NCBI RefSeq assembly: GCF_018614585.1
Contig: NZ_JAGGOI010000034.1
Location: forward strand, 103,015-167,014
Length of the DNA: 64,000 nt
DNA from: Streptomyces sp. ISL-1
Lineage (GTDB): Bacteria > Actinomycetota > Actinomycetes > Streptomycetales > Streptomycetaceae
Direction: 5' to 3'
Below the pieces are notes generated by a model. The model worked only from the letters and a program-made list of their open reading frames with translations, was not told the origin of the DNA and did no database searches. Positions 16,008 to 23,911 of this stretch are shown piece after piece (position 1 is the first letter of the stretch; every line of letters starts with the position of its first letter). Made by a program: the position numbers and the translations under genes.

Positions 16008-16253
16008 TCACCGCGGCCACACCTCTCCCTGCTCCTGGGCATGAACGTGTTGGCGCAGCGCCACCCGGGCGGCAGGAGACCGGCCGCGGCCTGTGGACCA
16101 GAACGGATGCCAGAACACCTCGACGGACAGTCGCAGCAGTCGGCGACGCAGAACCGTGGTGTTGCCGGGCCGGGGCGCGGCGAGCGCCGCGTACGTTCGG
16201 TTCCAGTCGTGCTGCGCCCGCACCAGGTCGTGAGGAAACATCGTTCGCACCAT
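16008..16253 (-). CDS. Small conserved-looking hypothetical protein
   Basis: 81 aa from ATG 16253, or 77 aa from ATG 16241. Pattern F-P-H-D-L-V-R-A-Q-H-D-W, then a Leu/Arg-rich helix L-R-R-R-L-L-R-L-S and F-W-H-P-F-W. Short proteins of this kind (an H-D-W helix then H-P-F-W) occur in Streptomyces, but I know no function. Upstream sequence (16254-16275) is very AT-rich and could be a promoter; no clear ribosome site, so translation may be leaderless. Confidence 0.5.
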   Translation of the reverse strand: MVRTMFPHDLVRAQHDWNRTYAALAAPRPGNTTVLRRRLLRLSVEVFWHPFWSTGRGRSPAARVALRQHVHAQEQGEVWPR

Positions 16254-16368
16254 GACTAAATTAAAACATGTGTTCGATTCCTGATCCACGTCCGCCACGG
16301 CGGAGCGCCAAACGACGCTGCCCGCCTCCGGGTGCACGGAGCAGCACCCAAGCTGCGGTCATGGAGAG

Positions 16369-16710
16369 GTGCACCACCAACAAGAGCCCCATTGCTGCGT
16401 ACGGCAGCCCGCCCCCCGGAAGCGTGGCTGGTCACCGCCAGACACGGGCTACAAGGGCAGCCTCGAGCAGGCCCTGTCAGCCATAGAGGAGCAAGCCCCC
16501 GGGCGGGGCGCCAATGCGATCGTCGGTCTTCGCATTGCTGTGGCGCAGTCTGAGACTGGCCAGGGCTTCGGACGAAGCTTCGTCGTCTACCGCGGTGAAG
16601 TAGTTCTGATCCGGGGGTCGGTCATGGCTCGGGCGGCGGGGCGCCCCCGCGCCCCCCGCCGGACGGGCACGGGTCTGGCACGCTGCCCCCTGCTGGGCGA
16701 GTGGCGATAA
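16369..16710 (+). CDS. Possible YbjQ/UPF0145-like protein, doubtful
   Basis: 113 aa from a GTG at 16369. Only the middle looks natural: A-L-S-A-I-E-E-Q-A, then G-A-N-A-I-V-G-L-R-I-A-V-A-Q and F-V-V-Y-R-G-E-V-V. This resembles the G-A-N-A-V-V-G-V-R core of YbjQ-type proteins. The N-terminus is not family-like and the C-terminus is Arg/Pro-rich, so this may be a truncated remnant. It overlaps the next fragment by 10 nt. Confidence 0.35.
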   Translation: MHHQQEPHCCVRQPAPRKRGWSPPDTGYKGSLEQALSAIEEQAPGRGANAIVGLRIAVAQSETGQGFGRSFVVYRGEVVLIRGSVMARAAGRPRAPRRTGTGLARCPLLGEWR

Positions 16711-16904
16711 AGGGCGGGTCACGTCGCTACCTGGACGAGCTCGCGTTCCGCGATGCTCTCCGGGCCGATCCGGGCTTGGCTGCACGTTACGCAGCTCTCA
16801 AGCGTGACCTCGCTGCCCGGTTCCGCAGCGACCGCGAGGCGTACACGGAACACAAGGCACCTTTCGTGAAAGGGGTCCTTGCGACCTTCAGCGATCGCAC
16901 TTGA
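16701..16904 (+). pseudogene. GrpB-family (UPF0157) C-terminal fragment
   Basis: 67 codons that match the end of GrpB-family nucleotidyltransferase-like proteins: L-A-F-R-D-A-L-R-A-D-P, A-A-R-Y-A-A-L-K-R-D-L-A-A-R, D-R-E-A-Y-T and K-A-P-F-V. The family is about 170-190 aa, so the catalytic N-terminal two thirds are missing. A gene fragment in a decayed region. Confidence 0.65.
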
Positions 16905-17147
16905 TCAGGTGCCTTGCAGGTGTCGATCGGGCTGCTGTTCACACTGAGTGGGCCCTGACCTGCGGGACGCCGACATTGGGCCCTGCTGGCTGTGGGAGCG
17001 CGACTCGTCGGATCAAGCTCCCTGGCACAGAACCGAATCGACGAGGAGTTGCTCGATCGCCGGCGCCTACGCGGGTTTGTACCGGGCCCGGTTCCTCCCC
17101 ACTTCCGCAGCTAGGAGCGGCGGGTCATGTCGGCGGGGCTCAACAGG
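16905..17147. other. Gap with no recognised gene
   Basis: Nothing with a ribosome site or family match was found on either strand. Confidence 0.35.
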
Positions 17148-17624
17148 TCAGCTTTTCCCCGGTGTTGTCGTGCCCTGCTTGTGGCGGAGAAGGGCGGAGG
17201 TGAGGGCGCAGGCGAGCGCGAGCAGTAGCAGGACGGCGACGGTCGGGTTGATGTAGTCGGGGATGACGATGGAGTAGTCGCGGCCGTCCGATGCCTCGCA
17301 TACGAGCCGCAGCGGGATGAAGTCGCCTCTGAGGCCGACCAGGGTCGGTGTTCCCTCGGGGCGCTGCCGCTCGCACTCCTCGGCCTGTTCCTGGTCCTCG
17401 AGAAAGAGGACGTGGAGGCACCCCCACAGATAAAGGGCGAGCCCCACGGCGGCCGTCACCAGGGAGACGTCCCGCCATACGGCGAACGGGGTGTACCGCC
17501 GACGGGCCTGTCGTGTGAACCGTGAGCACAGGTACACGGTGAGGCCCAGCACGGTCGCCGCACCGGCGACCAGGACGGAGAACAGCGCTGCGAAGTTGTG
17601 CCCTTGCCAAGGGTCGGATGCCAT
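17148..17624 (-). CDS. Hypothetical membrane protein, three membrane helices
   Basis: 158 aa from ATG 17624 (GTG 17630 is an alternative; AGG lies 8 nt before the ATG). Membrane helices at about 13-33 (F-S-V-L-V-A-G-A-A-T-V-L-G-L), 52-74 and 126-147 (V-A-V-L-L-L-L-A-L-A-C-A-L). Between helices 2 and 3 is a polar loop of about 50 residues with two Cys that may face outside. No family recognised. It follows a small gene by 12 nt on the same strand. Confidence 0.55.
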   Translation of the reverse strand: MASDPWQGHNFAALFSVLVAGAATVLGLTVYLCSRFTRQARRRYTPFAVWRDVSLVTAAVGLALYLWGCLHVLFLEDQEQAEECERQRPEGTPTLVGLRGDFIPLRLVCEASDGRDYSIVIPDYINPTVAVLLLLALACALTSALLRHKQGTTTPGKS

Positions 17625-17636
17625 GATCACGACCTG

Positions 17637-17804
17637 TCAGGAATCGCGGACGATGCCGTTGCACTTCTCGTCGTAGACGGCGAGCAACAAAGGGTCGTCG
17701 TCTACGGGAATGAGTCGCCGCAAGGACTCGATGTCCGTGCGGGGGTTGACCATCAGGCGTTTCGATTCGTACCAATGAGCGAGATTGCCCAACGCTACGT
17801 CCAT
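17637..17804 (-). CDS. Small hypothetical protein upstream of the membrane protein
   Basis: 55 aa from the ATG at 17804; a longer start at 17849 is possible. It has a helical start A-L-G-N-L-A-H-W-Y-E-S-K-R and a hydrophobic D-P-L-L-L-A-V-Y-D-E. Probably co-transcribed with the membrane protein. No function recognised. Confidence 0.4.
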   Translation of the reverse strand: MDVALGNLAHWYESKRLMVNPRTDIESLRRLIPVDDDPLLLAVYDEKCNGIVRDS

Positions 17805-18137
17805 GACGACACCGTAACGTAGGGGGTGGGCCCCTGGTTCGGAGTGCACGGTGGCTGGCCAGGACCGCTATCGACCAGGGCTGATCCGTGCTGGGTGGGT
17901 ATGCTCCCCGGCAGTCCCTGTGAGGCCCCGCCGTGACGGTCACACCTCGGGCACAGCTACAGGAGCTTGGGGATCAAAGGCATCGCAAGCCGCGACAACG
18001 CTCGCGACGGCCGTGACTTAGAGCCGCCAGTAGCGTCCTTCGACTGCCACAGATGGCCCTGCGGGAGCCGGGCCGACGCTGCCCCAAGTCGACCTGGCAA
18101 GATTCGCCCCCACTGGTCCGGCATGCGAGGGGTGGGG

Positions 18138-18485
18138 ATGGAAGAGCGCCTTGATCCTGTTCAGATCATCGCCCTGCCGAGCGACAATGTCACGGAGGAT
18201 CAAGTGCAGGCGCTTGGCGTCTGGATGCACTACGCGCGCAAGGCCGGTTGGCATGTGGAGGGGCTGAGCGACTCCGTTGATCGGTCAGCGGGTGAGTGTG
18301 GTGTCGTTGAGATCGAGGGGTTGCGCTATCTGGTCCGTGTCGGACCTCGGGGCCGTGGCCGGGCGATCATCGCCCCCGATGAGCACATCGGAGCTTGCGT
18401 TGCCGACGCTGTGCTGAATCGTCGAGCCGTGACTTCCCACTCGGTATTCGTCAGCACTGTCTGGGCTGAGCCGATCCTGTCTTGA
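18138..18485 (+). CDS. Hypothetical protein
   Basis: 115 aa from ATG 18138, preceded by GAGGGGTGGGG. Composition and pattern look natural (alternating hydrophobic segments I-I-A-L-P, L-G-V-W-M-H-Y-A-R-K-A-G-W, V-E-I-E-G-L-R-Y-L-V-R-V-G). No family recognised. It ends 44 nt before the tRNA-Ser fragment and is probably cargo or debris of an old element. Confidence 0.5.
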   Translation: MEERLDPVQIIALPSDNVTEDQVQALGVWMHYARKAGWHVEGLSDSVDRSAGECGVVEIEGLRYLVRVGPRGRGRAIIAPDEHIGACVADAVLNRRAVTSHSVFVSTVWAEPILS

Positions 18486-18528
18486 GGCAGTTGGTCGGGA
18501 TAGCCCTCGGGCAGGGACCGACAGGGTC

Positions 18529-18582
18529 GAAAACCGTCGTGGCAGCGATGTCGCCGTGGGTTCAAGTCCCGTCTCCACCACA
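18529..18582 (+). other. Displaced 3' half of a tRNA-Ser (attachment-site scar)
   Basis: Runs from the anticodon loop (GAAAACCGT) through a long class II variable arm (CGTGGCAGCGATGTCGCC), the T arm GTGGG-TTCAAGT-CCCGT and the acceptor strand CTCCACC. No 5' half (expected GGTGGAG) is present upstream. tRNA 3' halves are the usual attB of tyrosine-recombinase elements, so this marks one end of a past or present integration. The intact tRNA is not in the window. Confidence 0.7.
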
Positions 18583-18584
18583 GA

Positions 18585-18625
18585 CGAATGGCCCCTGATC
18601 AGGCAACTCGGTCAGGGGCCGTTCG
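18585..18625 (+). terminator. Terminator after the tRNA-Ser fragment
   Basis: 14-bp stem, CGAATGGCCCCTGA against TCAGGGGCCGTTCG with one G-T pair. It lies 3 nt past the tRNA fragment, as expected for the original terminator of that tRNA gene. It also separates the decayed region from the biosynthetic cluster. Confidence 0.8.
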
Positions 18626-18698
18626 CATGTCCGGCCACGTGATCGACCGGTGTTTCCCGTGATTTCCCGCTCGTTTCCGGCGTCACGGTGGCAGCCAC

Positions 18699-19916
18699 TC
18701 AGAGAACGCGGACCTTCGGGGTGTAGAGGATCCACTTGCCGCCCATCGCGCGGAACTCCCGCTCCTTGGACATGATTTCCTCCGCGTGGTTCCAGGCGAG
18801 GAGCAGCGCGTAGTCCGGGTAGGGCTCGCTGAAGGCCTCCGAGGGCTGAATCGGGATGTGGGAACCGGGGGTGAGGCGGCCCTGTTTGGCGGGGGTGGTG
18901 TCGTAGACGACGGAGACCAGTTCGGGGCCGATGCCGCAGTAGTTGGCGACGGTGGCGCTCTTGGCCGTGGCGCCGTACGCGACGACCCGGTGGCCCTCCG
19001 CGCGCAACTGGGTGAGCAGGGCGGTCAGGTCGTCGCGGGTGCGCCGGACCTCGGCGGCGAAGCGCTCCAGCGTGGCCGGCGCGGCGAGGGCCTTGCTGTC
19101 TTCGTCGGCCAGCAACGCGGCCACTGCCGCCGTGGGCACGCGGGCGCCCGGGCGCGCGAGGGTGTAGCGGACCTCGCCGCCGTGCACGGGCAGTCGGACG
19201 ACGTCCACCAGCTCGAGGCCGTAGCGGCGGGCCATGGTCTGCACCGACCGGGCCGTGAAGAAGTAGAAGTGCTCGTCATAGATCTGGTCGAACGATGTGC
19301 GCTCGACGATGTCGCCGAGGTAGGGGTCTTCGAAGACGAATGCCCCGTCCGGCTTCAGCAGGGCGTCCAGTCCGCGGAAGATCGAGTCGAGGTACGGGAT
19401 GTGGCAGAGGGTGTTGGCGGCGTAGACGACATCCGCCCGGCCCTCGGTGGCGGCGATGTCGAGCGCCGTCGCCTCCTCGAAGAATGCGGTACGGACCCGG
19501 ACACCCTTGGCCCGCGCCTGGTCGGCAACGCCTTGCGACGGGTCCACGCCCAGATGGCGCACCCCGGCGTCGCTGACGGTCGCCAGCATGACGCCGTCGT
19601 TGCAGCCGATCTCGACGACGAACGGATCAGTCCCCGTGGCCTCGGTGGCGAGCAACTGCCGCGCCGTGTTCTCGAAGTGCTCCCGCATCACCGAGGAGCC
19701 CGAGGAGTGGTACGGGTAGTCACGGCGGAACATCCTCTCGCGAGGGACTTCCTCCATCAGCTGCACCATCGTGCAGGAACCGCACCGGCCGACCGCGAGC
19801 CGGAAGAAGAACTCACCGTCGGTCTCCCCGGGTCTCGGGAAGGCATCGGAGTTGGGCTGCGCCCCCAGGTCGAGGAACTCGGTCAGAGGTCCTGCGCAGA
19901 TACGGCAGTCGGTCAT
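18699..19916 (-). CDS. NDP-hexose 3-C-methyltransferase (EvaC/TylCIII type)
   Basis: 405 aa. SAM-dependent enzyme that adds the branching methyl at C3 of a 3-amino-4-keto-2,3,6-trideoxy sugar. Architecture is that of the sugar C-methyltransferases: an N-terminal zinc site (C4, C7, C45, C48), a SAM motif V-V-E-I-G-C-N-D-G near 98-106, and a C-terminal Rossmann-like domain with V-V-A-Y-G-A-T-A-K and L-L-L-A-W-N-H. The start overlaps the stop of the epimerase gene (TGATG). Last gene of a leftward, fully coupled sugar operon. Confidence 0.88.
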   Translation of the reverse strand: MTDCRICAGPLTEFLDLGAQPNSDAFPRPGETDGEFFFRLAVGRCGSCTMVQLMEEVPRERMFRRDYPYHSSGSSVMREHFENTARQLLATEATGTDPFVVEIGCNDGVMLATVSDAGVRHLGVDPSQGVADQARAKGVRVRTAFFEEATALDIAATEGRADVVYAANTLCHIPYLDSIFRGLDALLKPDGAFVFEDPYLGDIVERTSFDQIYDEHFYFFTARSVQTMARRYGLELVDVVRLPVHGGEVRYTLARPGARVPTAAVAALLADEDSKALAAPATLERFAAEVRRTRDDLTALLTQLRAEGHRVVAYGATAKSATVANYCGIGPELVSVVYDTTPAKQGRLTPGSHIPIQPSEAFSEPYPDYALLLAWNHAEEIMSKEREFRAMGGKWILYTPKVRVL

Positions 19917-20500
19917 CAGTTCTCCTGAGAGTGTGCGAAGCGCGGGAGCATGCCCTGGTCGGCTGCCTCCGCGAGGGTGATCGCCAGCCGGTCCCGTTCC
20001 GAGAGGACCGGCGTGATGTCCCGGGGAATGGGCAGTCCGAGCTCCGGATCCAGGACGGATACGGCGAGTTCGTGCTCCGCGACGTAACCGGCCGACATGA
20101 GATAGGACATGACCGTGTCGTCCTCGAGGGCCACGAAGGCGTGGCCCACGCCCGCGGGGAGATACACCGCGCGGAAGCTCCGCTCGTCCAGCACCACGTA
20201 GTCCCAGGTTCCGAACGACGGTGAACCGATGCGCAGGTCCACTACGAAGTCCAGGGCCGAGCCGCGCGGGCAGTGGACGTATTTCTCGGTGCCCGGTGCC
20301 ACGGCGGTGAAGTGCACGCCCCGTACCACTCCTCGGCGGGAGACGCTCTGACTGGCCTGCCGCACCGGGAAGAGCGGCCTGCCGAGAGTTTCGGTGAAGG
20401 CCTTCTCCTGGAAGGTGGATACGAACAGGCCCCGGTCGTCGGGGTAGCGGGTGGGGCTGAATTCCACCGCGCCGAGTACGGCGAGTTCGCGAGCCTTCAT
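19916..20500 (-). CDS. dTDP-4-keto-hexose 5-epimerase (RmlC/EvaD family)
   Basis: 194 aa, family length. Cupin epimerase: R-Y-P-D-D-R-G-L-F start, R-G-V-V-R-G-V-H-F (catalytic His region, about 56-64), K-Y-V-H-C-P-R-G-S-A-L-D-F-V-V-D, and P-A-G-V-G-H-A-F-V-A. It inverts C5 and so sets the L configuration. Coupled by ATGA to the aminotransferase gene upstream. In the EvaA-E pathway this step follows C-methylation. Confidence 0.88.
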   Translation of the reverse strand: MKARELAVLGAVEFSPTRYPDDRGLFVSTFQEKAFTETLGRPLFPVRQASQSVSRRGVVRGVHFTAVAPGTEKYVHCPRGSALDFVVDLRIGSPSFGTWDYVVLDERSFRAVYLPAGVGHAFVALEDDTVMSYLMSAGYVAEHELAVSVLDPELGLPIPRDITPVLSERDRLAITLAEAADQGMLPRFAHSQEN

Positions 20501-21609
20501 GACAGCTCCGCCAGTACGTCCCGCAGGGCGCTGATCACAGTGTCCTGCACCTCGCGCGGCAGTGAGGGGTACATCGGCAGGGAGAAGATCTCACCGGCGA
20601 GGGCTTCCGTGACCGGAAGCGCTCCGCGGGAGTAGCCGAGGTGGGCGAAGCCGGACATGGTGTGCACAGGCCACGGATAGCTGATGTTGAGGGAGATGCC
20701 GCGGGACTTCAGTGCCTCGATGATGGTGTCCCGCTCGGGGTGGCGGACTACGTAGACGTAGTACACGTGCTCATTGCCCGGCGTAGTGCGGGGGAGCACC
20801 AGGCCGGTGTCGTCGAGGCCCTCCGCATAGCGCCGGGCGACGGCGCGACGGCCCTCGATGTAGGAGTCGAGCCGGCCGAGTTTGCGGCGCAGGATCTCGG
20901 CCTGGAGTTCATCGAGCCGGCTGTTGTGCCCGGGCGTCTCGACGACGTAGTACCGCTCCTCCATGCCGTAGTACCGCAGACGGCACAGTCGGCGGGCCAC
21001 GTCCTCATCAGAGGTGATCACCGCGCCACCGTCGCCGTAGGCCCCGAGTACCTTCGTCGGATAGAAGGAGTACGCGGCCGCGTCGCCGAAGGTGCCCGCC
21101 TGACGGCCGTGCCGGCGAGCGCCGTGAGCCTGGGCGCAGTCCTCGAGAAGGGCCAGACCGTGCGTTGCGGCGAGGCCCTTGAGTGCGTCCATGTCGGCGC
21201 ACTGGCCATAGAGATGGACCGGGAGCAGGCAGCGTGTCCGGTCGGTGATCGCTGCGGCGACCTGGTCCGTGTCCATGAGGAAGTCCTCCTCGCGCACATC
21301 GACGAAGACCGGGGTTGCACCGACCGCGTCGATCGCCACCACGGTGGGCGCGGCCGTGTTCGAGACGGTGATCACCTCGTCACCCGGGCCGACTCCCAGG
21401 GCCTGGAGGGCGAGCTTGATCGCGTTGGTGCCGTTGTCCAGGCCCACGCAGTGCCGGGCTCCGTGGAAGTCCGCGAACTCCCTCTCGAAGCCGTGCACAC
21501 TCTTGCCGAGCACGAGTCGACCGGAGCTGAACACCGTCTCAACCGCGTCGAGGATGTCTGCGCGCTCGGTCTCGTACTCCCGCAGGTAGTCCCAGACGAA
21601 GGTGGTCAT
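20497..21609 (-). CDS. NDP-sugar 3-aminotransferase (DegT/DnrJ/EryC1 family, EvaB type)
   Basis: 370 aa from the ATG at 21609; open frame upstream belongs to the neighbouring gene's antisense and is ignored. PLP enzyme: G-L-D-N-G-T-N-A-I near 58, E-D-C-A-Q-A-H-G-A, and the PLP lysine in S-F-Y-P-T-K-V-L-G-A-Y-G-D-G-G. H-N-S-R-L-D-E-L-Q-A-E-I is the family substrate segment. Predicted to install the 3-amino group on a 3-keto intermediate from the 2,3-dehydratase. ATGA overlap with the ketoreductase gene and AAAGGA upstream. Confidence 0.9.
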   Translation of the reverse strand: MTTFVWDYLREYETERADILDAVETVFSSGRLVLGKSVHGFEREFADFHGARHCVGLDNGTNAIKLALQALGVGPGDEVITVSNTAAPTVVAIDAVGATPVFVDVREEDFLMDTDQVAAAITDRTRCLLPVHLYGQCADMDALKGLAATHGLALLEDCAQAHGARRHGRQAGTFGDAAAYSFYPTKVLGAYGDGGAVITSDEDVARRLCRLRYYGMEERYYVVETPGHNSRLDELQAEILRRKLGRLDSYIEGRRAVARRYAEGLDDTGLVLPRTTPGNEHVYYVYVVRHPERDTIIEALKSRGISLNISYPWPVHTMSGFAHLGYSRGALPVTEALAGEIFSLPMYPSLPREVQDTVISALRDVLAELS

Positions 21610-22580
21610 ACAAGGTCCTTTCCATGTGCGCCGGTCAGCGCGGTGACGGTACGGTCCAGGGCCTCGCACAGGGGGACCTGCGGGGCCCAGCCCGTCACCG
21701 AGCGGAACGGCGCGGAATCGACGGTGACGTTCCGGAAGTCGGCGGCCGACGAGTAGGCGGGCGGTTCGACCCGGTGCACCGGGACGGGGGGCGTGCCGGT
21801 GCGGTCCGACACGGTGGCGGCGATGGCGCGGAAGACCTCGCCGAGCGGTGTGCTGCGGCCGTTGCCCACGAGCCAGTGGCGCCCGGCGAGAGCGGAAGCG
21901 TGGTCGAGCGCGGCCGTGAAGGCCGCGGCCGCGTCCTGGATGTACAGCAGATCGCGCCGCACCGTGCCGTCGTGCCACATCGTGATCGGCGCGCCCGCCA
22001 CGGCGCGCCTGGCCATCGCCGATACGACGCCGCGGTCGGCGGCGGTGGGCGTCGGGCCCGGGCCGAACACGGTGGACAGCCGCAGGGCGCCGGCCCGCAG
22101 CACACCCTCCGCGGTGGCTTCGCTGAGGGCCCGCTCCGCGGCGAGCTTCTGCCGCTCGTAGGCGGTGGCGGGCTCCCCATCGGCAGAGGCGGTCGCGGTG
22201 CTCGCGAACAGAACCACCGGCGGCGGGCCCGCGGTGCGCGCCTGCCGCAGGGCGTCGACGAGATCGTGGACCAGGCCGGTGTTCAGCCGCTCGCCCACCG
22301 GGTCGCCGTCCGTCGTTCGCCAGGTCCCTGTGCCGCCGATGTGCGCGACGAGGTGGATCACCGCGTCCGAGCCGGCCACTGCCTCCGCCAGGACGCCGGG
22401 CCGGGTGAGGTCGGCGGTGCGGTGCTCGATGGCGGCCGTGGTGCGGCCGGCGTCGGCCACGGCGGCCGGTCGGCGGGCCACGGTCCGCAGCCGGACGGGG
22501 CGGTGGGAGAGAGCCGCGACGACGGCGGAGCCGATGAAACCCGAGGCGCCGAGCACGGTGATCAGTGGGCGGTTCACCAT
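21606..22580 (-). CDS. NDP-hexose 4-ketoreductase (EvaE/TylCIV type)
   Basis: 324 aa. Extended short-chain dehydrogenase: N-terminal L-G-A-S-G-F-I-G-S-A (residues 10-19), I-H-L-V-A-H-I, S-T-A-T-A-S and the Y-E-R-Q-K active-site Tyr-x-x-x-Lys. Expected to reduce C4 and so finish the amino sugar. It overlaps the dehydratase gene by 7 nt and the aminotransferase by ATGA. Stereochemistry at C4, which separates vancosamine from its epimer, cannot be read from sequence. Confidence 0.83.
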   Translation of the reverse strand: MVNRPLITVLGASGFIGSAVVAALSHRPVRLRTVARRPAAVADAGRTTAAIEHRTADLTRPGVLAEAVAGSDAVIHLVAHIGGTGTWRTTDGDPVGERLNTGLVHDLVDALRQARTAGPPPVVLFASTATASADGEPATAYERQKLAAERALSEATAEGVLRAGALRLSTVFGPGPTPTAADRGVVSAMARRAVAGAPITMWHDGTVRRDLLYIQDAAAAFTAALDHASALAGRHWLVGNGRSTPLGEVFRAIAATVSDRTGTPPVPVHRVEPPAYSSAADFRNVTVDSAPFRSVTGWAPQVPLCEALDRTVTALTGAHGKDLV

Positions 22581-23911
22581 GCCGTGGTCTCGATCGGATG
22601 CGTCAGGCTGTGCAGGCAGGCCAGCAGGCTGCGGGTCTGCATGTTCACGTAGCGGCTGTGGCCCAGTAGTTCCTGCAGTTGACGGAGTGTCAGCCAACGG
22701 AAGTCCGGGTGCTCCGGGCGCTCGGCCCGCTCGTCGAGCTCGACGATGAGATGGCGGCTGCGGGAGTGGTGGAAGCGGCCCCCCTCGTCGGAAAGGGTCG
22801 TGTCGAATCTGATCGACCGGGGTCCGGCGCCCAGCACTGCGTCCAGGAACGGCGGGCGAGCGGCCGCAGGCAGCACCTCGTAGTTCCCGGGAGTGCACTG
22901 CACGGTCGGCGCCAGTTCGGCCACATCCGCGCATCCCGGCTCCGCCCGCAACTGGGCCAGTACATGCGGTATGCCGTCGATGCGCGTCATCAGGAACGCC
23001 ACAACCCCGGTCCCCCGCGGGGCGATCATCGGCTGACTCCAGCGGCTGACCTCGCGGCCGGCGGCCTCCACCCGCACCCCGATGACGTCGAAGAACCTGC
23101 CGCTCTCGTGCGAGATTCCCTCGGCGTCGCGCCGCCAGCCGGCGAGCAGGTGGAGCGGCTGCCGTTCGACCCTCATCCCGGAGCGGGCCCGGAAGTGGGA
23201 GATCCAGTCGAGGAGTTCGCCGGTCGTGTGCAGCGAGGCCTCTTCCGTGGTCGCCGCGCGCGGCAGACAGGAGAGCACGGAGCGGGTGTCCATGTTCACC
23301 AGGTCGTCGACGCGGAGCAGCTGCCGGAGTTCGGTGAAAGTCAGCCAGCGGAAGCCGGGCACCGCCTCGACGTCTTCGGTGACCTCCACGACCATGTTCC
23401 GGTTGCGTTTGCGCAAGAACCACGAGCCGTGTTCGGACTGCCGTACGTCCGTGATGACCCGGTGCCGGGCGGCGCCGTCCCGGAAGTGGTCGAGATAGGG
23501 GACCGGGGCGCCGCGGTGCACCCCGGTGTAGTTGCTGCGGGTGGCCTGAACCGTGGGGGAGATCTGGAGCCCGCCCCAGTTGCCCGGCTCGGGCTTGAGC
23601 TGCATCAGGCAGTGCGGTACGCCGTTGAACCGCTTGACCAGGATGCCGAGCATCCCGATCTCCGGCTGATGGATAATCGGCTGCTGCCAGTGGGGTATCG
23701 CATGCCCCGGCAACCTGACGTCCAGCCCTTCGACGGAGAAGAAGCGGCCGCTGCGGTGCCGGATGGCGCCGTCCGCGGCGTCGGTGTCCCAGTCGGCCAG
23801 GGCGTCCAGTGGTACCCGCTCGACCCGGGTGTACATACGGTCCCGGGCGTCGTCGACCCAGCACAGCAGCTCGGCCAGGTCCGCCCGGTCCGCGTCCACG
23901 CCGACGCTCAC
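22574..23911 (-). CDS. NDP-hexose 2,3-dehydratase (EvaA/TylCVI family)
   Basis: 445 aa, starting at a GTG that overlaps the glycosyltransferase stop (GTGA). The protein is an internal duplication, as known for this family: each half has W-Q/S-Q-P-(I/M)-I, a Q-L-(K/R)-(A/P)-E-P-G segment, (S/A)-P-T-V-Q-(A/C)-T and F-R-W-L-T. It removes the 2-OH of a dTDP-4-keto-6-deoxy sugar to give the 3,4-diketo-2,6-dideoxy intermediate, the entry step to amino deoxysugars. No 3-ketoreductase is needed or seen, in line with direct transamination at C3. Confidence 0.9.
   Translation of the reverse strand: MSVGVDADRADLAELLCWVDDARDRMYTRVERVPLDALADWDTDAADGAIRHRSGRFFSVEGLDVRLPGHAIPHWQQPIIHQPEIGMLGILVKRFNGVPHCLMQLKPEPGNWGGLQISPTVQATRSNYTGVHRGAPVPYLDHFRDGAARHRVITDVRQSEHGSWFLRKRNRNMVVEVTEDVEAVPGFRWLTFTELRQLLRVDDLVNMDTRSVLSCLPRAATTEEASLHTTGELLDWISHFRARSGMRVERQPLHLLAGWRRDAEGISHESGRFFDVIGVRVEAAGREVSRWSQPMIAPRGTGVVAFLMTRIDGIPHVLAQLRAEPGCADVAELAPTVQCTPGNYEVLPAAARPPFLDAVLGAGPRSIRFDTTLSDEGGRFHHSRSRHLIVELDERAERPEHPDFRWLTLRQLQELLGHSRYVNMQTRSLLACLHSLTHPIETTAW

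Noticed and set aside
18486..18582. Complete tRNA-Ser gene
   Set aside because: No 5' acceptor strand or D arm can be paired with the 3' half.
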